Shown: piece by piece, positions 50,551 through 59,221 of the stretch
How positions within the stretch are numbered: position 1 is the first letter of the stretch
How the letters are laid out: every line of letters begins with the position of its first letter
Origin: an uncultured Flavobacterium sp.
Lineage (GTDB): Bacteria; Bacteroidota; Bacteroidia; Flavobacteriales; Flavobacteriaceae
Assembly (NCBI RefSeq): GCF_943913405.1
Contig: NZ_CALTYA010000011.1
Location: 31,353 to 95,352 of the forward strand
DNA: 64,000 nt
Reading direction: 5' to 3'
The notes under the pieces: generated by a model
Database searches by the model: none
What the model saw: the letters and a program-made list of their open reading frames with translations, nothing else
Told to the model about the DNA's origin: nothing
Translations under genes and position numbers: made by a program

Positions 50551-52227
50551 TTAATTTCTTGCTTTTTTCTTTCCGTCAGATTTTGGACCTACTCTTGACA
50601 TTGCACATCTGAATCCGATGTAATCTGTCGCCATATCTTGCGGGAAGTATCTTCTTTGAGCTGGATCTAACCAATAAGCTCTGTCTCTCCAAGAACCACC
50701 TTTGTAAACTCTAACGTTGTCATCAACTAAAGTTGTTCTTTTTGATGAATGGTCATATTTTCTAACCATATTCCCTAAGCTGTCTGTAGAAACATTATGC
50801 TTTGGAGAATCGTACATTCTTTTAGAATCATCAACTTTTCCATTTCCTTCTTCAGAATTTCCGAAGTCAAAATATCTTGTTGACTGCTTGTCTCCATCTC
50901 TGTAGTTGATGTTGTTCGACTTATCAAAGTTTTGTCTTAAATAAGTTTCTTTTTCGTCAACTGGAACTTGAGCAATTTGTCCTGGGAAGTTTCTAGCGAT
51001 GATTTTTCCATTTGCTAATGTATCATAAGCCATGTTTTCACCAGTTACAATTTCCGCTTTTCCATCTTCACCAATTTTGTTTTTCATGTAAACGTTACCT
51101 CTGTAGTAGTTGAAGTCATTCGCTTCATCATCAACAATCGGTCTGTAAACATCGGCAACCCATTCTGCAACGTTACCAGCCATATCATACAAACCAAAAT
51201 CATTTGGTGGATAATATTTAACTACGTTTGTAATATCAGCACCGTCATCAGACCATCCTGCAATACCGCCGTAATCTCCTTTTCCTTGTTTGAAGTTAGC
51301 CAATTGGTCTCCTCTGAATTTTCTTTTTCCAGAACGAGTATAGTTTCCTTTCCAAGGGTATTTTTTCTGACCTCTATAGATGTTGTATTCTCTGTTACCT
51401 ACATCTGCTGCTGCTGCATATTCCCATTCAGCTTCAGTTGGAAGTCTGTATTCAGGAAGTATGATACCTGAAGTTCTTTGAGCATATACATTTTTAGCAT
51501 CTTCTTTAGCTGCCAATCTACCTCTTTGTCCTTTCAAAACAATTTCTTCGTTTCCTCCGTAAGTTTTTGTAGGCGCATTTAAGTAAGTTTCAGTACTGAA
51601 AGTGTTGTCACCTTTAGCTTCTGTAACTTTTGCATCTCTTTTAAGGTAGCCTTCTCTTTCAAGAACATTTTCGTTTACACGGTCTGTTCTCCATTTGCTG
51701 AATTCTACAGCTTGGATCCAGTTTACACCAACTACAGGATAGTTTGCATAAGCAGGATGTCTCAAATAGTTTTCAGTCATAGTTTCGTTATAACCTAGTC
51801 TATTTCTCCAAACTAATGTATCAGGAAGTGCTCCTTCATAGATGTTTTTATAGTTTTCATCTGCCGGATCAAATACTCTTTTTAACCAATCAAGGTATTC
51901 CATATACATAAGATTGGTAACTTCCGTCTCATCCATATAGAAAGACTGAACGTGTTGCTGGTTTGGAGTATTATTCCAATCATGCATTACATCGTCTTGA
52001 ACTTTCCCCATTGTGAACGTTCCGCCTTCAACCAAAACCAACCCAGGAGCAGTTTCTTGCTTCTTAAACTTGGAGTTGTACTGAAATCCGCCTTTCTTGT
52101 CATTGATTTTCCAACCCGTGGCAGAAGATGCGTTTTTTGAGCTGGAGTTCTTGCTACAACTAGTAACACCCACAACTAATGCCAACGTTAGCATCAGCCT
52201 CAAAGCCATAATTTTGTTTACTTTCAT
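50551..52227 (-). CDS. gldJ: Gliding motility/T9SS lipoprotein GldJ
   Basis: Start was set at 52227, where MKVNKIMALRLMLTLALVVG gives a lipoprotein signal with lipobox VTSC. The 558-residue protein has a formylglycine-generating-enzyme-like (SUMF1) domain: GGTFTMGKVQDD, MDETEVTNLMYMEYLDWL, LPTEAEWEYAA, NVAEWVADVY and GGSWRDRAYWLDPAQR. The length and these motifs match GldJ of Flavobacterium, which forms the T9SS/gliding ring assembly at the outer membrane with GldK. It is divergent from porU, 212 bp apart. Confidence 0.95.
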   Translation of the reverse strand: MKVNKIMALRLMLTLALVVGVTSCSKNSSSKNASSATGWKINDKKGGFQYNSKFKKQETAPGLVLVEGGTFTMGKVQDDVMHDWNNTPNQQHVQSFYMDETEVTNLMYMEYLDWLKRVFDPADENYKNIYEGALPDTLVWRNRLGYNETMTENYLRHPAYANYPVVGVNWIQAVEFSKWRTDRVNENVLEREGYLKRDAKVTEAKGDNTFSTETYLNAPTKTYGGNEEIVLKGQRGRLAAKEDAKNVYAQRTSGIILPEYRLPTEAEWEYAAAADVGNREYNIYRGQKKYPWKGNYTRSGKRKFRGDQLANFKQGKGDYGGIAGWSDDGADITNVVKYYPPNDFGLYDMAGNVAEWVADVYRPIVDDEANDFNYYRGNVYMKNKIGEDGKAEIVTGENMAYDTLANGKIIARNFPGQIAQVPVDEKETYLRQNFDKSNNINYRDGDKQSTRYFDFGNSEEGNGKVDDSKRMYDSPKHNVSTDSLGNMVRKYDHSSKRTTLVDDNVRVYKGGSWRDRAYWLDPAQRRYFPQDMATDYIGFRCAMSRVGPKSDGKKKARN

Positions 52228-52439
52228 ACTTTCAGTAGGTAATAAATTTCGAGCCGCAATATAATAATTAACCATTAAACTGCAACATCAAATCTTAAAA
52301 TAATAATAAAATTCTAAATATTTGTTAAAGCCTATTTTTCAAAACGTAAATTTAATGCAATTATTGCACTTAATATTAAGTTAAAAAATTTATTTTTACT
52401 TTTCGTAATAATTAAGCGTACCAAGCGTTATTCAATTTA

Positions 52440-55400
52440 ATGAAAAATACAATTTTACTTTTCCTCCTGCTATTTTCCTATGTTTCTTTTGCACAGCAAA
52501 CAGAGAATATTTCTATTGAATGGATTGATAATTCGGGTGTTTCGTCCGAAGAAATCGCTATTAAGATTCCAATAATTAAATCTCCAGGCTTTTTTTATGA
52601 TTATAATACAAGCGAAATTTTCTTCAATATTAAGATTCCTGTAGCGGGATTTGCAGATGAAAACAGCTTAAAAATTACAAATATTGTTTACGAAAGCATT
52701 CCGCAATCAAAATTAGGAGCACTTTCTGTGGCTTTAATTCCGAATTCGATCAAAGCTACGATCAAAAACATGAACAATCCGGAAAATCAGCGGGCAGTTA
52801 TTACGCTATCTCCTATTATAAAAAGCGGCAATGGATTTCAAAGAGTAAAATCGTTCAGCTATTCTTATGCTTTAGGGAGTGAGCAACGCAGATCATCTTA
52901 TAATGTAACTGCCGTCACAAATTCTGTCTTGAGTTCAGGCGAATGGTTTCGTTTTTATGTAGAAAAATCAGGAGTTTATAAAATTTCCCGAACTTTTCTG
53001 CAAAGCCTTGGCATGAATGTCGGCGCAATAGATGCTAGAAATTTAAAAATATATGGCAACGGTGGCAGAATGCTTCCTTTATTAAACAGCGAATTTTACC
53101 CAATTGATTTAACCGAAAACGCGATAACTGTAATTGGCGAAAGCGACGGTTCGTTCGATAATGACGATTCCATTTTATTTTATGCAGAAGGTGTTGATAA
53201 TTGGAACGAAGACAGCCAGACTCACAACAATCTTTTTTCAGATCGCTCCTATTATTATGTAACAGCTCAAGGCGGTTCTGGAAAAAGAATTGGCAATATG
53301 CTTGCAATTGCAGATAATGCAACAAGAAACGTGACCACTTTTGATGATTACCAATATTACGAAATTGACAAAAACAACATTGCGCGCTTAGGAAGAAGAT
53401 GGTTTGGCGAAGCCTTTAATATTAAGGAAGAACAAACCTTTGAATTTGATTTCCCAAATATTGTCACAGCTTCTCAAATGCAGATTAATGTGACTGGCGC
53501 TGCGAATGCGTTTGCAAGAACTAATTTGAATATTGCCGTCAACAATCAAAATATAGGAACAATTGACTTTCCTGCCTTAAGCGCAAATAGCGGCACGCAG
53601 GCTTTTCTTGGCGGATTTCCTTCAACTACAACATCTGGAACTCCTGCTTTTTCATCGTTTCCTGCCACAAATAAAGTTACCGTAAAACTGACTTACGACA
53701 ATAAAGGAATTCCAAGTGCAAATGCTTATTTGGATTATATCATATTAAAAGCGCAAAGAAACCTTCAAGGTTATGGCAAGCAATTCAGATTTCAATATAA
53801 TGAAGCAAATTCCGTTACCGGAGTAGCGCAGTACCAACTTTCCAATGCTGGCGGAATCAGCCAAGTTTGGGACATTACCGATATTTACAATCCTACAAAA
53901 ATTGAAAACAACAGAGCTGCGCAATTTTCATTCAAAGCTTATTTGGGCGAAGTGAGAAAATATATTGCGATTGATCCTGCAAATTATTTTACGCCTTTGA
54001 AAGAATCTCAGCCAAGAGTTGCCAACCAAAATTTAAAAGGATCAATTTTCAAAAACAACCAAGGTGCTTTTCAAGATGTAGACTACATAATTGTAACGCC
54101 GGCTTCTTTAGCCACGCAGGCAGAACGCTTGGCAAGTTTCCATAAAAGCTATTCTCAATTAAATGTAAAAGTTGTAAATCTTGAAAGCATCTACCAAGAA
54201 TTTTCCTCTGGGAAACAAGACATTGGCGCTATTAGAAACTTTGTGAAATATGTTTACAACAACGCTTCTACTCCTGCTAAAAGATTAAAATATTTGAATT
54301 TATTTGGAGATGCTTCTTATGATTATAAAAGCAGAACGCCAAACAACACGAACATCGTTCCGATTTATCACGCGCTTGACAGTTTCAATCTAAGTGCTTC
54401 GATCATGAGTGATGATTTTTATGCGCTTCTTAGTGATAATGAAGGAAAAATGACTGGCGCTTTAATCGACGATATGGAAATTGCTGTCGGCCGAATGCTG
54501 GTAAATGATCCAAATCAAGCTGCGCAAATGGTTACGAAAGCGATCGAATATCACGGAATAGAATCTTATGGGAAATGGCGAAATAATTTTGTATTGATTT
54601 CTGATGACGTTGATGAAGATTGGGAAGCACAGCTTCAACAGGGAATTGATGAATTGGGAGATAAAATTTCACAGGAAAAACCTTTTGTAAACGTAAAGAA
54701 AATCCATACCGATTCTTATGTCCAAGAAGCTTCTTCTGGAGGAAATCGCTATCCAAAAGCAAGAAAAGATTTTATCGACGAACTCGAGCAAGGCGCTTTG
54801 GTATTCAATTATTTCGGACACGGAGGTGAAGACGGACTCGCAAAAGAGAGAATCTTTGAAAAAACAGACGCTCAGAATCTAAATAATAAGGACAAGTATC
54901 CGTTATTTATTACAATTACGTGTGAATTTACAAGATTTGACAATCCTTACAGGCCAACTGCGGGAGAATATATGTACTGGAATCCTGGCGGAGGCGCAAT
55001 TTCATTGGTAACAACGACAAGACAAATTGATCCGGCGACTGGAAAAAATATCAATGATGAATTTTCAGATGTGCTTTATGGCTTTGGAACAAATACTTAC
55101 GTTCCGATTGCAGAAGCTTTGCGCATTGGAAAAAACAATTCAAGATATTCTTCCTTAATGGTTTCTTATATTGGAGATCCGGCGATCAAACTTGCTATCC
55201 CGAAACCAACAATCGTCTTGACAAAAATTAACGACGAGCCTGCAGAAACTTCAGCTTTTGTTTTTAACGCTTTAAGACCAGTAAAATTGACTGGAGAAGT
55301 AAGGAATTTAGACGGCAACACGATCATATCAAACTACAACGGTGATTTGTCGGTAAATATATTTGACAAAAAAGTACAAAGAGCAACTTTAGGAAATGAC

Positions 55401-56306
55401 GGAACTACGAATGGCTCTGGATTAATTATCATGAATTTCAACTTATTGGGAGAAACGATTTTCCGCGGCAACGCTTCAGTTAAAAATGGCCAGTTTGAAT
55501 TTAATTTCGTAGTTCCGAGAGACATTACAATTCCTGTTGGAAATGGCCGCGTCAGTTTTTATGCCAAAAGAACGCAAGGATTGGAAGACCAAACCGGATA
55601 CAATACCGACATCAAAGTTGGAGGAATCAACGAAACCGCTGTTGCAGATAATATTGGTCCGAGAGCAAAACTTTACATGAATGACGAAACCTTTATTTCT
55701 GGTGGCATCACAAATTCATCACCGTTTTTCTTGGCCTTTTTAGAAGATGAAAACGGCATCAACACGGCCAGTGGCATCGGCCACGATATTACCGCAGTTT
55801 TAGACGGCGACGAAAACAATCCTTTTATCCTTAATGATTATTATGAAACAGAATTGGATGATTTCACCAAAGGAAAACTTCGCTTTCCGTTGAGAAATTT
55901 AGCAGTAGGGCTTCATACAATTACGTTTAAAGCTTGGGATGTTTACAATAATCCGATAACTGCTGAAATTCAATTTATTGTTGTTGGCGACGAATCTGTG
56001 ACATTAACGCACGTTTTAAATTACCCGAATCCATTTGTGAGCTATACGCAGTTTTGGTTTACGCACAATCGCCCTTACGAACCTTTAGAAGTTCAGGTCC
56101 AAATCCTTACGATTACAGGAAAAATTGTAAAAACCATAAATCAAGTAGTAAGCACAGAAGGATTTTTATCAAGAGAAATTACTTGGGACGGAAAAGATGA
56201 TTTTGGCGATAAAATCGGAAAAGGAGTCTACGTTTACAAGCTGACAGTCAAATCGACTTTCACAAATAAGAAGACAGAAAAGTTTGAGAAACTTGTTATA
56301 CTTTAA
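52440..56306 (+). CDS. porU: Type IX secretion system sortase PorU
   Basis: This 1288-residue protein has a signal peptide (FLLLFSYVSFAQ) and a C25 gingipain-like catalytic domain: His794 in NYFGHGGEDG and Cys828 in ITITCEFTRF form the dyad. The C-terminal region ends with a CTD-like domain (NYPNPFVSYTQFWFTHN to KGVYVYKL). PorU cleaves sorting domains of T9SS cargo at the cell surface and attaches them to an anionic sugar or releases them. The next gene, porV, begins 38 bp later. It faces gldJ, and both belong to the T9SS/gliding set. Confidence 0.95.
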   Translation: MKNTILLFLLLFSYVSFAQQTENISIEWIDNSGVSSEEIAIKIPIIKSPGFFYDYNTSEIFFNIKIPVAGFADENSLKITNIVYESIPQSKLGALSVALIPNSIKATIKNMNNPENQRAVITLSPIIKSGNGFQRVKSFSYSYALGSEQRRSSYNVTAVTNSVLSSGEWFRFYVEKSGVYKISRTFLQSLGMNVGAIDARNLKIYGNGGRMLPLLNSEFYPIDLTENAITVIGESDGSFDNDDSILFYAEGVDNWNEDSQTHNNLFSDRSYYYVTAQGGSGKRIGNMLAIADNATRNVTTFDDYQYYEIDKNNIARLGRRWFGEAFNIKEEQTFEFDFPNIVTASQMQINVTGAANAFARTNLNIAVNNQNIGTIDFPALSANSGTQAFLGGFPSTTTSGTPAFSSFPATNKVTVKLTYDNKGIPSANAYLDYIILKAQRNLQGYGKQFRFQYNEANSVTGVAQYQLSNAGGISQVWDITDIYNPTKIENNRAAQFSFKAYLGEVRKYIAIDPANYFTPLKESQPRVANQNLKGSIFKNNQGAFQDVDYIIVTPASLATQAERLASFHKSYSQLNVKVVNLESIYQEFSSGKQDIGAIRNFVKYVYNNASTPAKRLKYLNLFGDASYDYKSRTPNNTNIVPIYHALDSFNLSASIMSDDFYALLSDNEGKMTGALIDDMEIAVGRMLVNDPNQAAQMVTKAIEYHGIESYGKWRNNFVLISDDVDEDWEAQLQQGIDELGDKISQEKPFVNVKKIHTDSYVQEASSGGNRYPKARKDFIDELEQGALVFNYFGHGGEDGLAKERIFEKTDAQNLNNKDKYPLFITITCEFTRFDNPYRPTAGEYMYWNPGGGAISLVTTTRQIDPATGKNINDEFSDVLYGFGTNTYVPIAEALRIGKNNSRYSSLMVSYIGDPAIKLAIPKPTIVLTKINDEPAETSAFVFNALRPVKLTGEVRNLDGNTIISNYNGDLSVNIFDKKVQRATLGNDGTTNGSGLIIMNFNLLGETIFRGNASVKNGQFEFNFVVPRDITIPVGNGRVSFYAKRTQGLEDQTGYNTDIKVGGINETAVADNIGPRAKLYMNDETFISGGITNSSPFFLAFLEDENGINTASGIGHDITAVLDGDENNPFILNDYYETELDDFTKGKLRFPLRNLAVGLHTITFKAWDVYNNPITAEIQFIVVGDESVTLTHVLNYPNPFVSYTQFWFTHNRPYEPLEVQVQILTITGKIVKTINQVVSTEGFLSREITWDGKDDFGDKIGKGVYVYKLTVKSTFTNKKTEKFEKLVIL

Positions 56307-56322
56307 TAAAATACTATATTTG
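56293..56322 (+). promoter_or_regulatory. porV promoter overlapping the end of porU
   Basis: TTG at 56293-56295 and TATATTTG at 56315-56322 have the ideal 19-bp spacing. The -33 part lies within the last codons of porU. It would let porV be made in excess of porU. Confidence 0.7.
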
Positions 56323-56344
56323 TTTAATAAATTTTAATCGAGAA

Positions 56345-57520
56345 ATGAAAAAAACCGCCTTATTAATAATTTGCATATTAGGATTTAATGCACTTAAAGC
56401 CCAAGAAGACAGAGTAATAACAACTGGAGTTCCTTTCCTAATGATCGCTGGTGACGCACGTTCAGCTGGTATGGGTGACATCGGTGTTGCTACTTCACCT
56501 GATGCCTATTCACAACAATGGAACCCTGCAAAATATGCTTTTTCTTTAGATAAGCAAGGATTTTCAGTGAGCTATACTCCTTACCTAACAGATCTTGTAA
56601 ACGATATTTCTTTAGGCCAGGCTACTTATTTTAACAGAATCAGCGAAAGAAGTGCTTTTGCAGCCAGCTTGAGATTTTTCAGCTTAGGAGAAATTGAATT
56701 GAGAGGAGAAGATCCGAATGATTTCGTAAACGTAGTAAAACCAAGCGAATTCGCATTTGACCTTTCTTATGCCTTGAAACTAAGCGAAAGATTTTCTATG
56801 TCTGTTGCTGGTCGTTATATCCGTTCAAACCTGAGAATTCCTAGTGAAGGAACAAATGCTTCTGCAGCAAGTTCTTTTGCCGTAGACGTTTCTGGTTACT
56901 ACCAATCTGAAGAAATTGCCTATGACGATTTCAACGGAAGATGGAGAGGTGGATTCAACTTTCAAAACTTAGGACCAAAAATCAACTACGATTTAGATGA
57001 TTCTGACAGCGGTTCAAACTTTTTGCCAGCCAACATGAAACTTGGTGGTGGATTTGATTTTATCTTTGACGAATACAACAAAGTTTCGATCAATGCGGAA
57101 GTAAACAAATTATTGGTTCCAACGCCTCAAAATCCAGATTTAAACGGAGACGGAACAATTACTGACGAAGAAAGAGCACAAAACAATAGAGATTATCGTT
57201 CAATCGGATGGACTGAAGGAATTTTCAAATCTTTCAATGATGCACCAGACGGAATGAAAGAAGAATTAAAAGAATTTACTTGGGCTTTAGGAGCTGAATA
57301 TGTTTACCAAGATTCATTCGCCTTGAGAGCTGGTTATTTCAATGAAAGTGAAGAAAAAGGAGCAAGAAAATTCATGTCTCTTGGTGCCGGTTTTAAATAC
57401 AACATCATTAAAATTGACGTTTCTTACTTATTCTCTGCATCTAAAGTAAAAAATCCATTAGAAAACACACTTCGTTTCTCGCTTAGCTTTGCCTTCGGAG
57501 ACAAGTATGATGAATATTAG
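56345..57520 (+). CDS. porV: Type IX secretion outer-membrane shuttle protein PorV
   Basis: The 391-residue barrel protein has a signal peptide (LLIICILGFNALKAQ) and the family start VPFLMIAGDARSAGMGDIGVATSPDAYSQQWNPAKYAF. It continues in amphipathic strands and closes with LRFSLSFAFGDKYDEY. PorV binds secreted cargo and takes it from the translocon to PorU. Its own promoter and terminator mark it as an independent transcription unit besides read-through from porU. Confidence 0.95.
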   Translation: MKKTALLIICILGFNALKAQEDRVITTGVPFLMIAGDARSAGMGDIGVATSPDAYSQQWNPAKYAFSLDKQGFSVSYTPYLTDLVNDISLGQATYFNRISERSAFAASLRFFSLGEIELRGEDPNDFVNVVKPSEFAFDLSYALKLSERFSMSVAGRYIRSNLRIPSEGTNASAASSFAVDVSGYYQSEEIAYDDFNGRWRGGFNFQNLGPKINYDLDDSDSGSNFLPANMKLGGGFDFIFDEYNKVSINAEVNKLLVPTPQNPDLNGDGTITDEERAQNNRDYRSIGWTEGIFKSFNDAPDGMKEELKEFTWALGAEYVYQDSFALRAGYFNESEEKGARKFMSLGAGFKYNIIKIDVSYLFSASKVKNPLENTLRFSLSFAFGDKYDEY

Positions 57521-57536
57521 TATATAATTTAAAGTC

Positions 57537-57581
57537 AAAAAAATCCAAATTGCTTTCATTAGTAATTTGGATTTTTTTTCC
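57537..57581 (+). terminator. Terminator after porV
   Basis: AAATCCAAATT pairs with AATTTGGATTT around a 12-base loop with eight T after it. Confidence 0.85.
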
Positions 57582-57592
57582 TCAAAACATTT

Positions 57593-58075
57593 ATGAAACA
57601 AATCAATATTACAACTACTTTTTCAGTTTTTGATTCTAAAGAAGAACTTCCAACAGATATTTTAAATTTAATGGATCAAGCCATAGAAATTAGAAAAAAG
57701 GCTTATGCTCCTTATTCAAAATTTCGTGTAGGTTGCGCCATTTTATTAGACAATGGAAAAATTGTTTTAGGTTCCAACCAAGAAAATGCTGCTTATCCAT
57801 CAGGATTATGTGCCGAAAGAGTTGCCATTTTTCAAGCCGGAGCTATTTATCCAGAAGCTAAAATCTTAAAAATGACTATTTCTGCAACAGCAGATGAAAA
57901 ACCGGTGCTTGCTCCTATTCCGCCATGTGGCGCTTGCAGGCAATCGATTTCTGAATATGAATTCAAGCAAGAAACTCCGATAGAAATTTATTTTATGGGA
58001 GAATCCGGAGAAGTTTACAAGTCAGATTCGTTGAAAAATCTGCTCCCGTTTATGTTTGATAAAAACTATTTATAA
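57593..58075 (+). CDS. cdd: Cytidine deaminase
   Basis: The 160-residue enzyme deaminates cytidine and deoxycytidine to the uridine forms. The zinc site is complete: CAERVAIFQAG gives Cys and the catalytic Glu, and PPCGACRQSI gives the two further Cys. It starts 18 bp after the porV terminator T run; it is common at this position in Flavobacteriia, between T9SS and pyruvate dehydrogenase genes, probably by chance of gene order rather than function. Confidence 0.95.
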   Translation: MKQINITTTFSVFDSKEELPTDILNLMDQAIEIRKKAYAPYSKFRVGCAILLDNGKIVLGSNQENAAYPSGLCAERVAIFQAGAIYPEAKILKMTISATADEKPVLAPIPPCGACRQSISEYEFKQETPIEIYFMGESGEVYKSDSLKNLLPFMFDKNYL

Positions 58076-58124
58076 AAAAACCTAAAATTTACCTTTTAAG
58101 TTTTAGTTCTAAGTCGGAATGTCT

Positions 58125-58132
58125 TATTTTTG
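58125..58132 (+). promoter_or_regulatory. -7 element of pdhA-pdhC
   Basis: TATTTTTG fits TAnnTTTG exactly. A weak TTT replaces TTG 20 bp upstream. The leader to the ATG at 58218 is about 80 bases. Confidence 0.5.
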
Positions 58133-58217
58133 CATTTCGCAAATTTGTGTGAGAAAACTATTTTGCGTCTACAACTAGCAATTTACTGGCACGATAACGT
58201 TTAGCAAAAAACAAACA

Positions 58218-59216
58218 ATGAAAGAAGTTACAAAAGAAGTTTACTTAAAGTGGTATGAAGACATGCTGCTTTGGAGAAAATTTGAAGACAAATTAGCCGC
58301 TTTGTATATCCAGCAAAAAGTAAGAGGTTTTCTTCACTTATATAATGGGCAAGAAGCTGTTTTAGCCGGAGCATTGCACGCAATGGATTTATCAAAAGAT
58401 AAAATGATTACTGCTTATAGAAACCACGTTCAACCAATCGGAATGGGTGTTGATCCAAAAGCTGTCATGGCTGAGTTACTTGGAAAAGTAACAGGAACAT
58501 CTAAAGGAATGGGTGGTTCTATGCACATATTTTCAAAAGAAAAAGGATTTTACGGAGGTCACGGTATCGTTGGAGCGCAAATTCCAGTTGGTGCAGGTAT
58601 TGCTTTCGCTGACAAATATTTTAATACTGGCGGTGTAACCATGACTTATTTTGGTGATGGAGCAGCACGTCAAGGTTCTTTGCACGAAGCTTTCAACATG
58701 GCAATGTTGTGGAAACTTCCTGTAGTATTTATCGTTGAAAACAACGGTTATGCAATGGGAACTTCTGTAGAAAGAACTGCAAATCACACCGATATCTGGA
58801 AACTTGGTTTAGGTTACGAAATGCCTTGCGGACCAGTTGACGGAATGAATCCTGTGAAAGTGGCTGAAGCAATGCACGAAGCAATCGACAGAGCGCGCCG
58901 TGGCGACGGACCAACTTTCCTTGAAATGAAAACGTACCGTTACAGAGGACACTCCATGTCTGATGCACAATTATACAGATCAAAAGAAGAGGTTGAAGAG
59001 TACAAAAAAATTGATCCAATCACTCAAGTTTTAGACGTAATCAAAGAAAACAATTATGCTACTGAAGCAGAAATTGAAGCAATTGACGAAAGAGTAAAAG
59101 CTTTGGTTGAAGAGTGTGCTCAATTTGCTGAGGAATCTCCATTCCCAGAAGTACAGCAACTTTATGATGTTGTTTACGAACAAGAAAACTATCCTTTCAT
59201 CCCTCATAAACTATAA
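58218..59216 (+). CDS. pdhA: Pyruvate dehydrogenase E1 component, alpha subunit
   Basis: The 332-residue protein has the E1-alpha pattern: AYRNHVQPIGMGVDP, GGSMHIFSKEKGFYGGHGIVGAQIP, the thiamine diphosphate motif YFGDGAARQGSLHEAFNMA ending in VENNGYAMGT, and the phosphorylation-loop-like YRYRGHSMSDA. It decarboxylates pyruvate together with a beta subunit. The E1-beta gene is not here; the E2 gene follows after 5 bp, so the beta subunit must come from another locus. Confidence 0.95.
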   Translation: MKEVTKEVYLKWYEDMLLWRKFEDKLAALYIQQKVRGFLHLYNGQEAVLAGALHAMDLSKDKMITAYRNHVQPIGMGVDPKAVMAELLGKVTGTSKGMGGSMHIFSKEKGFYGGHGIVGAQIPVGAGIAFADKYFNTGGVTMTYFGDGAARQGSLHEAFNMAMLWKLPVVFIVENNGYAMGTSVERTANHTDIWKLGLGYEMPCGPVDGMNPVKVAEAMHEAIDRARRGDGPTFLEMKTYRYRGHSMSDAQLYRSKEEVEEYKKIDPITQVLDVIKENNYATEAEIEAIDERVKALVEECAQFAEESPFPEVQQLYDVVYEQENYPFIPHKL

Positions 59217-59221
59217 TCATT

